From Flavobacteriales bacterium (GTDB taxonomy: Bacteria; Bacteroidota; Bacteroidia; Flavobacteriales_F; PHOS-HE28), in the NCBI GenBank assembly GCA_016716605.1, contig JADJWA010000001.1:868001-932000 (forward strand): 64,000 nucleotides of DNA. Direction: 5' to 3'. Position 1 is the first letter of the stretch; each line of letters opens with the position of its first letter. The notes beneath the pieces are model-generated. The model made no database searches, was not told the DNA's origin, and saw only the letters and a list, made by a program, of their open reading frames with translations. Positions 36,965 to 47,537 of the stretch are shown here, piece by piece. Position numbers and translations under genes: made by a program.

Positions 36965-39432
36965 TGAACCCCACCCGCAGAATGATGATGCGAATCTGGA
37001 TCGCCGTTGGCTTGACCACTGCCACGCTGACCACCGATGCACAGGAGTACTACATGAACCAGCCGAATGTGAATGCCTGCCAAGGGGCGTTCCTGGACAG
37101 CAATGGCAACGGCGGCCCCTACGGTGACAATGAGAACTTCACGACGGTGATCTGCCCCGATGGCTCAGGGCCGGCCATCTCGCTGCAATGGGTGATCTTC
37201 AACCTGAGCGCCGCAGGCACTTCGCCGAATGACCAGATGAGCATCTACGACGGCGATGACACCAGTGCGCCGTTGATCGGCACCTGGGCGGCTGGCGACA
37301 ATCCGGGAATCGTCTCTGCAAGCTTCGCGAATGCCACGGGGTGCCTCACGGTCGTCTTCACCAGCAACAACACGGGCACCGGCGATTTCGCAGCCAACAT
37401 CACCTGTTTCCAGCCTTGTGAACCGCCCACTGCCGCAGCCACCTTCGGCAGCGCCATCCCCTTGCTGGCTTGCCAGGGCGAGCAAATCACCTTCGATGCG
37501 AGCGCCTCCACCGCGGCGGCGGGCTTCAATGTTGAGCAGTACATCTGGGACTTCACCGATGGCACTTTGGACAGCACCAGCGGCGCGATCGTGACGCACA
37601 GCTTCAGCGATCCTGCCGAGTACGTTGTGCAAGTCACCGTGATCGACGACAATGATTGCGCGAGCACGAACCTGGTCGACCTTCAAGTGCTCGTGAGCAC
37701 CACGCCGATCTTCACCGGCACCACGCCGAGCACCACGATCTGCCAAGGCGACACGTTGGCCTTGATCTCCAACCCGACGCCGGTTACATGGTCGGCGCTT
37801 CCAGAGAGCAATCTGGGTGATGGCATCTTCCTGCCCGATCTGCAAGGCGTCCCCTTCAACACGTCGATAACCTTCACCAATTTCAATCCTGGGCAGACCC
37901 TCACCGACCCCAACGACCTGCTGAGCGTTTGTGCCAGCATGGAGCACAGCTACATGGGTGATCTTGTCATCCAGATCGCTTGTCCGAACGGCCAGACCAC
38001 CGTATTCCACCAGCAAGGGGGCGGCGGCACCTACATTGGCATACCGGTCGATGACGAATCGGATACGCCTGGGACGTGCTGGGAGTATTGCTGGAGCCCC
38101 ACGGCCACCAACGGGACATGGATAGAGAATGCCGGAGGCACCATCCCGGCGGGCACCTACGAGAGCGTGCAGCCATTCAGCAACCTGATTGGATGCCCGC
38201 TCAATGGCCAGTGGACGTTCACCATTACCGACCTGTTCGCCATTGACAACGGGTACATCTGCGATTGGTCGATCACATTCAACCCGGACCTCTTCCCCAG
38301 CCTTACGGTGTATACGCCGGTACTTGGCCAAACCGCTGATTCCGCTGGATGGACAGGCCAGAGCCTGACCAGCAACCCGAACGATCCGTACGGCGCGACC
38401 ATGGTGGGCGCAACCCCCGGCACCTTCGATTACTCCTTCTCAGTCACCGACAATTTCGGTTGCACCTACGACACCACCATCACCGTGACGGTGACCCCCT
38501 CCCCGCAGGGACCGATCACCATCAGCGGCAATCCGGTGGTCTGCAGCGGTGGCCTGGCGCAGCTCTCCGCGCCTAGTGGATTCGATAGCTACATCTGGCA
38601 GCCCGGCAATCTCTTCGGCTCCAACGTACAAGTAGGCGCTGGGACCTACACGGTGACCGTTGCCTATGGCAATTGCCCGCTCACATCGGGCCCTATCACC
38701 GTAACGGAAGCCCCGGCACCCACCCCGGTGATCACCGGTCCGCCGTTCAGCTGCGGAGGCGCGAATGCCACGCTCTCCACCACAGAACCTTACGCCACCT
38801 ACGCATGGAGCACCCAGGCCAGCACGCCAACGATCACGGTAGGGACCGGCACATATACCGTGACCGTGACGACAGCTGAAGGATGCTCCGGGGTCTCTGC
38901 GCCCTATCAAGTGCTGATCGCAAACAATCCGGTTGCGGAGTTCGGCACCAGCCCGCAATCCCCGCAACCGATGGGCACCACGGTGGATTTCACCGATTTC
39001 TCCACCATTGCCGGTGGAACCATCACCTCGTGGTCCTGGGATTTCGATGACCAAGGTGCTGGCAGCACGGACCCGGATCCTTCCTGGACTTTCGAGAACC
39101 CTGGGCAATACGCCGTCACCCTCACGGTGACCACGTCCGACGGCTGCTCTCACTCGGTAACGAATGTTTACGTGATCTTCCCGCCCGACATCACCATCCC
39201 CAACGTGATCACCCCGAACGGCGACCGGGCCAATGACTACTTCGTGATCGACAACATCGAGTACTGGGGGAACGAGCTGACGATCTATGGCCGCTGGGGC
39301 AACAAGGTTTACTCCGCCACCAACTACAAGAACACATGGAACGGGGACGATGTACCTGACGGGACCTACTTCTACGTGCTCACGTTGAGTGACAAATCCG
39401 AGCGCACAGGGCACATCACCGTGCTGCGCTGA
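36961..39432 (+). CDS. Large surface protein: CUB, PKD, P domain, Ig-like repeats, T9SS type B sorting domain
   Basis: The 823-residue protein is exported (hydrophobic MRIWIAVGLTTATLTTDA after a Met/Arg-rich start, mature Gln). A CUB-like domain (about 30-150; CQGAFLDSNGNGGPYGDNE, MSIYDGDDTSAPLIGTW) is followed by a PKD domain (about 155-245). A proprotein-convertase P-like domain lies at about 300-440 (DLLSVCASMEHSYMGDLVIQ, GQWTFTITDLFAIDNGYICD, WSITFNPD). Then come Ig-like units, a second PKD (about 655-740) and the type B sorting domain (743-823; ITIPNVITPNGDRANDYFVI, GHITVLR). Its last 230 residues are closely similar to those of the preceding protein, so the two arose by duplication with swapped N-terminal modules. 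The ATGA overlap makes them one translational unit; a strong terminator follows. Confidence 0.87.
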   Translation: MMNPTRRMMMRIWIAVGLTTATLTTDAQEYYMNQPNVNACQGAFLDSNGNGGPYGDNENFTTVICPDGSGPAISLQWVIFNLSAAGTSPNDQMSIYDGDDTSAPLIGTWAAGDNPGIVSASFANATGCLTVVFTSNNTGTGDFAANITCFQPCEPPTAAATFGSAIPLLACQGEQITFDASASTAAAGFNVEQYIWDFTDGTLDSTSGAIVTHSFSDPAEYVVQVTVIDDNDCASTNLVDLQVLVSTTPIFTGTTPSTTICQGDTLALISNPTPVTWSALPESNLGDGIFLPDLQGVPFNTSITFTNFNPGQTLTDPNDLLSVCASMEHSYMGDLVIQIACPNGQTTVFHQQGGGGTYIGIPVDDESDTPGTCWEYCWSPTATNGTWIENAGGTIPAGTYESVQPFSNLIGCPLNGQWTFTITDLFAIDNGYICDWSITFNPDLFPSLTVYTPVLGQTADSAGWTGQSLTSNPNDPYGATMVGATPGTFDYSFSVTDNFGCTYDTTITVTVTPSPQGPITISGNPVVCSGGLAQLSAPSGFDSYIWQPGNLFGSNVQVGAGTYTVTVAYGNCPLTSGPITVTEAPAPTPVITGPPFSCGGANATLSTTEPYATYAWSTQASTPTITVGTGTYTVTVTTAEGCSGVSAPYQVLIANNPVAEFGTSPQSPQPMGTTVDFTDFSTIAGGTITSWSWDFDDQGAGSTDPDPSWTFENPGQYAVTLTVTTSDGCSHSVTNVYVIFPPDITIPNVITPNGDRANDYFVIDNIEYWGNELTIYGRWGNKVYSATNYKNTWNGDDVPDGTYFYVLTLSDKSERTGHITVLR

Positions 39433-39452
39433 GCTCCGCTCCTTATCCCTCA

Positions 39453-39480
39453 GAAGGCCCTTCCCCCGCGAAGGGCCTTC
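39453..39480 (+). terminator. Hairpin terminator closing the T9SS type B gene cluster
   Basis: An 11-bp perfect stem (GAAGGCCCTTC at 39453-39463 with GAAGGGCCTTC at 39470-39480) has a 6-nt loop and is followed by CTACTTTA. It lies 20 bp past the stop at 39432 and 33 bp before metF. Confidence 0.85.
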
Positions 39481-39513
39481 CTACTTTAGCCGCCCTTTGA
39501 AAATGCCCATCGG

Positions 39514-40467
39514 ATGAAGGTCATCGACCATTTGCGCAAGGCGGACCGCACCCTCTTCAGTTTCGAGATCCTCCCGCCGCTGAAGGGGAAGGATATCCGT
39601 TCCATCTACGAGGGCATCGACCCGCTGATCGAATTCGGCCCGAGCTTCATCAACGTCACCTACCACCGCGAGGAGGTAATCTACAAGGAGAAGGGCAATG
39701 GTCTCACCCAGCGCGTGCGCCTTCGCAAGCGGCCCGGCACCGTGGGGATCTGCGCCATGATCAAGGCGAAATACGGCATCGATACCGTGCCGCACCTGAT
39801 CTGCGGCGGCTTCAGCCAGGAAGAGACCGAGGATGCGCTGATCGAGCTCAACTTCCTCGGGATCGACAATGTGCTTGCCTTGCGCGGCGACGCCATCAAG
39901 AACGAAGCGCACTTCACGCCCGAGCGTGATGGCCATGCGCACGCCGTTGACCTGATCCGTCAGATCAATGGGCTCAATCGCGGGAAATACCTGCACGAGG
40001 AAGAGCAAGAGGCCGCGCCCACCGACCTGTGCGTAGGCGCCGCCTGCTACCCGGAGAAGCATCCCGAGGCGCTCAATCTCAATGTGGACATCGCCTACCT
40101 GAAGCAGAAGGTGGACGCTGGCGCGGAGTACCTGGTGACACAGATGTTCTTCGACAACGCGAAGTACTTCCGCTTCGTGGATCTCTGCCGTGAAGCCGGC
40201 ATCATGGTTCCGATCATCCCGGGCCTGAAACCGCTCACCACGCTCAAGCACATCGCATTCCTGCCGAAGACCTTCCGCGTGGACCTGCCCGATGCATTCG
40301 CCCACGAACTGGTGAAGTGCCGCAGCGACCTGGAAGTGAAGAAGCTGGGAATCGAATGGAGCATCGAGCAGGCCAAGGAGCTGCGCGATGCCAAGGTCCC
40401 CTGCCTCCATTTCTACACCATGGGCCGCAGCGAGGCGGTGCGAGCGATCGTGGAGGCCGTGCAATAA
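39514..40467 (+). CDS. metF: Methylenetetrahydrofolate reductase
   Basis: This flavoprotein reduces 5,10-methylene-THF to 5-methyl-THF for methionine synthesis. The 317-residue protein starts MKVIDHLRKADRTLFSFEILPP (the SFE(I/F)xPP motif with the catalytic Glu) and continues with FINVTYHRE, HLICGGFSQEE, DNVLALRGD, CVGAACYPEKHPEA, DAGAEYLVTQMFFDN and PIIPGLKPLT, all family blocks, in a TIM barrel. A second start in the same frame is not needed: ATG 39514 follows the terminator of the preceding cluster. The M1 aminopeptidase gene starts 28 bp downstream. Confidence 0.95.
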   Translation: MKVIDHLRKADRTLFSFEILPPLKGKDIRSIYEGIDPLIEFGPSFINVTYHREEVIYKEKGNGLTQRVRLRKRPGTVGICAMIKAKYGIDTVPHLICGGFSQEETEDALIELNFLGIDNVLALRGDAIKNEAHFTPERDGHAHAVDLIRQINGLNRGKYLHEEEQEAAPTDLCVGAACYPEKHPEALNLNVDIAYLKQKVDAGAEYLVTQMFFDNAKYFRFVDLCREAGIMVPIIPGLKPLTTLKHIAFLPKTFRVDLPDAFAHELVKCRSDLEVKKLGIEWSIEQAKELRDAKVPCLHFYTMGRSEAVRAIVEAVQ

Positions 40468-40495
40468 GGACTCCGGACGGCCGTACCTTGGCGCT

Positions 40496-42425
<1,930 letters not shown>

Positions 42426-42436
<11 letters not shown>

Positions 42437-43097
42437 TGGGAGGCGCGTCTGACGCCTGCTCCTGCGCGGGGGGCGCAGCGCTTGAGTCGTCCATGGCAGG
42501 CGAGCGCTTCAGCATGCGCTGCGCGGCGATGAACAGGACAATGCCGATGGTGATGGACGCATCCGCGATGTTGAACACGGGTTGGAAGAACTCGAAAGAG
42601 GAACCGCCGTACCGCGGGATCCACTGTGGCAATTGCCCGCGCCAGATCGGGAAGTGGAACATGTCCACAACGGCGCCATGGAAGAGGCTGGCGTAACCGC
42701 CTTCGGGCGGAAGCAGCTCCGCCACATCATCCGGTGTGCTCGCGCTGAAGACCAAGCCATAGAAGGTGCTGTCGATGATGTTGCCCAGAGCGCCAGCCAA
42801 CACGAGCGACACGCTGACGACCTGAAGCCTTGGCGCCTGTTGCGCCACCATGCGCCGCAGGGCGAAGCCGATTCCGATCACCGCAGCGATGCGCAGCAGC
42901 GTCAAGGCCAGCTTGCCGTACTCGCCACCCAGCTTCATGCCGAAGGCCATGCCCTCGTTCTCGATGAAGTGCAGGTAATACCAGCTATCGAGGTGCTCCG
43001 GGATGTGCTGCCCGATGGTGAAGGTGAGCTTCACCCACACCTTCAAGGCCTGATCGGCCAGCAGCACGAACAGGATAATGGCTGCTGCGCGCTTCAA
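42426..43097 (-). CDS. lspA: Lipoprotein signal peptidase (signal peptidase II)
   Basis: An inner-membrane aspartic protease that cleaves lipoprotein signal peptides before the lipidated Cys. The 223-residue protein has four membrane segments, the family motif ENEGMAFG, and both catalytic aspartates in GALGNIIDSTFYG and FNIADASITIG. It is longer than the roughly 165-residue E. coli enzyme because of an insertion between the two Asp motifs (SASTPDDVAELLPPEGGYASL and neighbours, typical of Bacteroidota) and a polar Ala/Pro tail of about 25 residues. It is the last gene of the ileS-dksA-lspA order, 29 bp after the DksA-like gene. Confidence 0.94.
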
Positions 43098-43126
43098 GGT
43101 ACTGGCAGGGGGGGTTGGCCGAAGGG

Positions 43127-44035
43127 CTAGTTGCCCATCTGCTGCTTTGCCTCGATGCTCAGCGTGGCGTGCGGCACCAACCGCAGGCGCTCCTTGCTGA
43201 TCAAGCGGCCGGTGACGCGGCAGATGCCGTAGGTCTTGTTGCGGATCCGCAGCAAGGCGTCCTCAAGGTGCTTGATGAACTTCTCCTGGCGCGCGGCGAG
43301 CTGTGCGGTCTCCTCACGGCTCAGGGTCTCGCTGCCATCCTCGATCATCTTGAACGACGGGCTCGTGTCGTCTGTGCCGTTGTTGTCCGTGTTGGCAAGG
43401 GTCTGCTTCAGCAGGTCGTAATCCTTGCGCGCCTCATCGAGCTTCTTCATGATGATCTCGCGGAACTCTTCCAGCTCTGGGTCGCTGTAACGCGCCTTGT
43501 CCGCGCTTTCCAATGTGCTCACATGCTTCTTCACGACCGGTGCGGATACCGGACGCATGGGTGCTGATACTTGCGTCACCAGTGGTGCCGCCGGGGCCTT
43601 GGGCTCCTTCTCCTTCTTCGAATCCTTCTTCACGGGTTTGGGTGCGGCCACAGGGGCCGGCTTGGTTACTGGTTTCGTTGCGGCAGGCTGGGCCTTCACC
43701 GGAGCAGCGGGCTTCGGCGCTGGGGCTGCCTTAGCCTGAGCTTTGGCACCAGGCTTAGATGCCTGCTTCCCGGGAGCCTTGGCGACCTGCTTGCTAGCGG
43801 CCTTTGCCCCGGTAGGCTTGGCCCCGGCCTTCTTCGCAGGCGCCGGCTTCGCGATCGGCTTGCTGGCCTTCACAGGCTTCTTCACCACGGGTTTACCTGC
43901 CTTTGAAGGCTTGGCCTTGGCTTTCCCCGCAGGCTTGCTGGCCTTGGCGGGCTTCACAGCAGGCTTTTTCGCGACAGGCTTTGCAGCCTTCTTGGCTATG
44001 GGCTTCGCAGGCTTTTTCGCGGGTTTCTTGGCCAT
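43127..44035 (-). CDS. DksA/TraR-type protein with long histone H1-like Lys/Ala/Pro N-terminal tail
   Basis: The 302-residue protein has two parts. Residues 1-175 are almost only Lys, Ala and Pro in repeated PAKK, KPA and AKKP units, strongly resembling histone H1 or mycobacterial/chlamydial nucleoid tails. Residues about 185-302 are the DksA/TraR domain: a coiled coil (DPELEEFREIIMKKLDEARKDYDLLKQTL), DDTSPSFKMIEDGSETLSREE, and the globular end YGICRVTGRLISKERLRLVPHATLSIEAK. Only one Cys of the C4 zinc finger remains, as in other Bacteroidota homologues. DksA acts on RNA polymerase via the secondary channel; the tail should bind nucleic acid. It lies between ileS and lspA, a conserved order in the phylum. 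Confidence 0.85.
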   Translation of the reverse strand: MAKKPAKKPAKPIAKKAAKPVAKKPAVKPAKASKPAGKAKAKPSKAGKPVVKKPVKASKPIAKPAPAKKAGAKPTGAKAASKQVAKAPGKQASKPGAKAQAKAAPAPKPAAPVKAQPAATKPVTKPAPVAAPKPVKKDSKKEKEPKAPAAPLVTQVSAPMRPVSAPVVKKHVSTLESADKARYSDPELEEFREIIMKKLDEARKDYDLLKQTLANTDNNGTDDTSPSFKMIEDGSETLSREETAQLAARQEKFIKHLEDALLRIRNKTYGICRVTGRLISKERLRLVPHATLSIEAKQQMGN

Positions 44036-44062
44036 GACGACAGGGGTTTAGTAAAAGATCCG

Positions 44063-44070
44063 CAAATATA
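44063..44070 (-). promoter_or_regulatory. -7 promoter box TATATTTG upstream of the DksA-like gene
   Basis: A perfect TAnnTTTG on the minus strand ends 27 nt before the ATG at 44035. A TTG lies 15 nt further upstream, slightly closer than the usual -33 spacing. It gives the DksA-like and lspA genes a promoter separate from ileS. Confidence 0.58.
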
Positions 44071-44084
44071 GCCGGGTACCCCTC

Positions 44085-47000
44085 TCAATTGGCCGATTGG
44101 ACAAGGCTTAGCGCACAGCGGAGGCTGTCGCTGATCTCCACTTCGTGGATGCCTGCGCCCTCTGCAGGTAGCGCAGCCACAAGCATTTGGTCTTCAGGCG
44201 TTACGGCCAAGGTCTCCGAGAGAATGTAGGCGGCATGGTTGCGCACCGCTCGTTCGATGCGCCCGTCCCCCCGGGACTGGATATGGAGCAACACGCGATC
44301 GGTCACCTCGAAGCCGCTTTCCTTCCGCAGGGCCTGGATCCGGCTCACCAGCTCGCGGGCGATACCCTCCTGCACCAGTTCGTCCGTGAGGGTGATGTCG
44401 AGCGCCACGGTGAGCGCTCCATCGCTTGCCACGCTCAGCCCCGGTACGTTCTCCGCGGTGATCTCTACGTCATCCCGCAGCAGTTCCACCTCCTGGCCTT
44501 CCGCGCTCAGCTTCATGCGGCCGTTCGCTTCGAGCTCCGCGATCTGCGCTTGTGAGAATCCGTTCACGGCCGCAGCCACGCTCTTCATCAGCTTGCCCAT
44601 GCGTGCGCCCAGCTTCTTGAAGTCGGGCTTGATCCTCTTGGTGAGCTTGCTCTCGCTGGCATCGAGGATCACGAGCTCCTTCACGTTCACCTCGCTTAGC
44701 ACGAGGTCGCGGATGGCCTCCAGGCGCGTGCGCATGGTGTTATCCGTAACAGGCACGAGCACCTTCTGCAAGGGCTGACGCACGCGGTGGCCTTCCTTCT
44801 TGCGGACGCTGAGCACTAGCGATGTGAGTTTCTGCGCAAGTGCCGTGCGTTGCTCCAGTTCGGTATCGATCAAAGCTTCGTTGTGCTTCGGCCAATCGCT
44901 CAGGTGAACACTCGTGCCCTTCAAGTCGCGAAAGAGGCGGTCGCTGAAGAATGGAGCAATGGGTGCGCTGAGCATGGCCACCACTTCCAAGCAACGGTGC
45001 AACGTCTGGAACGCAGCGTTCTTGTCTGCACCCATCTCACCTTTCCAGAAGCGGCGGCGGTTGAGGCGCACGTACCAGTTGCTCAGGTCTTCGACAACGA
45101 AGTCCTGGATGGCGCGTGCGGCGACGGTGGGCTCATAGTCAGCGTAGCTCGCATCGGCGAGCTTCATCACGCTGTTGAGGCGAGAGAGGATCCAGCGATC
45201 GCTCTCGGTGAGCGAGGCTTCGCCAGTGCCATCGTAGCCATCGATGTTCGCATACAGCGCGAAGAAGTTGTAGGTGTTGAAGAGCGCGCGGAAGAACTTG
45301 CGCTGCACCTCGGTGATGCCCTCCGCATCGAACTTCAGGTTGTCCCAAGGCGAGGCGTTACTGATCATGTACCAGCGCACGGCATCGGCACCATAGGCGT
45401 CCAGCGTCTTGAACGGGTCCACGGCGTTGCCCAGGCGCTTGCTCATCTTCTGGCCCACCTTGTCGAGCACCAGGCCGTTGCTCACCACGGTCCGGTACGC
45501 AACGGCGTCCTGCGTGAGCGTGGCGATTGCGTGCAGCGTATAGAACCAGCCGCGCGTTTGATCCACGCCTTCCGCGATGAAGGCAGCGGGGAACTTCTCC
45601 TTGAAAGTCGCTTCGTTCTCGAAGGGGTAATGCCACTGCGCGTAGGGCATCGCGCCGCTGTCGAACCACACGTCGATGAGGTCGGCCTCGCGTTTCATCG
45701 GCTTGCCACCGGGGCTTACGAGCACGATGTTGTCGGCGTACGGACGGTGCAGGTCGACGCGGTCGTAGTTCGCATCGCTCATGTCCGCGGGGTCGAACGA
45801 GGCATACGGATCCTCATGCATGACACCCGCCTTTACAGCGCGCGCGATCTCCTCCTTCAACTGTTTCAACGAGCCGATGCAGAGCTCCTCATCGCCATCC
45901 GCCGTGCGCCAGATCGGCAGCGGAATGCCCCAGTAGCGGGAACGCGACAAGTTCCAGTCCTGCAGGTTCTCCAGCCAGTTGCCGAAGCGGCCGGTGCCGG
46001 TGCTCTCGGGCTTCCAGTTGATGGCCTTGTTCAGCGCGATTAGCCGGTCCTTCTTCGCTGTGACGCGCACGAACCAGCTGTCGAGCGGATAGTAGAGCAC
46101 GGGCTTGTCAGTGCGCCAGCAGTGCGGGTAGTTGTGCTCGTACTTCTCCACCTTGAAGGCGCGGCCCTCGGTCTTCAGCTTGATGGCGATGCGCTCATCC
46201 ACGCTGAGGTACTTGTCGCGGCCCTGCTTCTTCGCTTCCGCAGCCTGCTCCTCTGCGCTGAGGTATTCGGCCTTCACGCACTCACCCGCGAAGTCGGTCA
46301 CTTCTGGCTTGAAGCGGCCTCGCAGATCCACCAGCGTGAGCGAGCCGATGTTGTGCTGGCGCGCCACGCGTTGGTCATCCGCACCGAAGCTGGGCGCCGT
46401 GTGCACCACGCCGGTGCCGTCCTCCGTGGTCACGAAGTCGCCGCCGATCACCTTGAAGGCATCGCCGCCTTCAGGTGTGGCGTAAGCGAGCAGCTGCTCG
46501 TAGCGCACGCCCTCCAGCTGGTGGCCGTAGAATTCGTCGAGGACGCTCCAGGGGATGTTCTTCCCGTCCTTCTTGTAATCCACGAATGAAGCATCCTTGT
46601 TGTCCTCCTTGAAGTACGCGTTCAACCGGGCCTTCGCCAGCACCACGGTCTGCGGCGCGTGCGTGTACGGGTTGAAGGTCTTCACGCGCACATAGTCCAG
46701 CTTGGGGCCCACGGTGAGCGCGCAGTTGCTGGGAAGGGTCCAGGGCGTGGTCGTCCACGCGAGGATGAACACATCGCCAAAGGCTTCTTTGAAGAGCCAC
46801 TCGCTATTGGCATCCCGCTTCACCTTGAACTGCGCCACCACGCTGGTGTCCTTCACCGGCTTGTAGGTGCCGGGCTGGTTGAGCTCGTGCGAGGACAGTC
46901 CCGTGCCCGCCGCTGGTGAATACGGTTGGATCGTGTAGCCCTTGTACAGCAGGTCCTGGTCGTACAGCTGCTTCAGCAGATGCCACACGCTCTCGATGTA

Positions 47001-47468
47001 CTTCGTGTGGTAGGTGACGTATGGCTTCTCCAGATCAAGCCAGAAGCCGATGCGCCGCGTCATGTCGTTCCACACATCGGTGTAGCGCATCACGGCCTTC
47101 TTGCACGCGGCATTGTACTCCTCGATGCTGATCTTCTTCCCGATGTCCTCCTTGGTGATGCCGAGTTCCTTCTCCACGCCCAGTTCGATGGGCAGGCCGT
47201 GGGTGTCCCAACCGGCCTTGCGATCCACGCGGTGGCCCTTCTGGGTCTGGTAACGGCAGAAGATGTCCTTGATGGCGCGTGCCATCACATGGTGGATGCC
47301 GGGCAGGCCGTTGGCGCTGGGCGGGCCCTCGTAGAACACGAAGGGCGGCGCGTCCTTGCGCAGCTCGAGGCTCTGGCCGAAGGTGTCCTCGGCCTCCCAC
47401 TGCTTCAACACCTCTTCGGCGACCTTGGGCAGATCGAGTTCGTCGTATTGCGGGAAACGCTTGTCCAT
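44085..47468 (-). CDS. ileS: Isoleucyl-tRNA synthetase
   Basis: The 1127-residue class I enzyme charges tRNA-Ile and edits mischarged Val. The HIGH-type signature is in PPSANGLPGIHHVMA (GIHH 57-60), followed by KAGWDTHGLPIELGVEKELG. The editing domain has TTPWTLPSNCAL. The catalytic core ends with KMSKR (near residue 674) in VGQKMSKRLGNAVDPF, and an anticodon-binding and long C-terminal domain follow. The length and the absence of a C-terminal zinc finger place it in the type that includes eukaryotic-like, mupirocin-tolerant enzymes; tolerance itself is inference. ATG 47468 (MDKRFPQY) is chosen over ATG 47480 by family alignment. Confidence 0.95.
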   Translation of the reverse strand: MDKRFPQYDELDLPKVAEEVLKQWEAEDTFGQSLELRKDAPPFVFYEGPPSANGLPGIHHVMARAIKDIFCRYQTQKGHRVDRKAGWDTHGLPIELGVEKELGITKEDIGKKISIEEYNAACKKAVMRYTDVWNDMTRRIGFWLDLEKPYVTYHTKYIESVWHLLKQLYDQDLLYKGYTIQPYSPAAGTGLSSHELNQPGTYKPVKDTSVVAQFKVKRDANSEWLFKEAFGDVFILAWTTTPWTLPSNCALTVGPKLDYVRVKTFNPYTHAPQTVVLAKARLNAYFKEDNKDASFVDYKKDGKNIPWSVLDEFYGHQLEGVRYEQLLAYATPEGGDAFKVIGGDFVTTEDGTGVVHTAPSFGADDQRVARQHNIGSLTLVDLRGRFKPEVTDFAGECVKAEYLSAEEQAAEAKKQGRDKYLSVDERIAIKLKTEGRAFKVEKYEHNYPHCWRTDKPVLYYPLDSWFVRVTAKKDRLIALNKAINWKPESTGTGRFGNWLENLQDWNLSRSRYWGIPLPIWRTADGDEELCIGSLKQLKEEIARAVKAGVMHEDPYASFDPADMSDANYDRVDLHRPYADNIVLVSPGGKPMKREADLIDVWFDSGAMPYAQWHYPFENEATFKEKFPAAFIAEGVDQTRGWFYTLHAIATLTQDAVAYRTVVSNGLVLDKVGQKMSKRLGNAVDPFKTLDAYGADAVRWYMISNASPWDNLKFDAEGITEVQRKFFRALFNTYNFFALYANIDGYDGTGEASLTESDRWILSRLNSVMKLADASYADYEPTVAARAIQDFVVEDLSNWYVRLNRRRFWKGEMGADKNAAFQTLHRCLEVVAMLSAPIAPFFSDRLFRDLKGTSVHLSDWPKHNEALIDTELEQRTALAQKLTSLVLSVRKKEGHRVRQPLQKVLVPVTDNTMRTRLEAIRDLVLSEVNVKELVILDASESKLTKRIKPDFKKLGARMGKLMKSVAAAVNGFSQAQIAELEANGRMKLSAEGQEVELLRDDVEITAENVPGLSVASDGALTVALDITLTDELVQEGIARELVSRIQALRKESGFEVTDRVLLHIQSRGDGRIERAVRNHAAYILSETLAVTPEDQMLVAALPAEGAGIHEVEISDSLRCALSLVQSAN

Positions 47469-47487
47469 CGCGGATTTCAAAGGGGCG

Positions 47488-47495
47488 CGAAGATA
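47488..47495 (-). promoter_or_regulatory. -7-like box TATCTTCG upstream of ileS
   Basis: On the minus strand TATCTTCG ends 19 nt before the ileS start at 47468, one mismatch from TAnnTTTG. Confidence 0.42.
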
Positions 47496-47537
47496 GCCGG
47501 GCGGCTTTCAGCGTGCCAAGGCAATGGCGCAACGACG

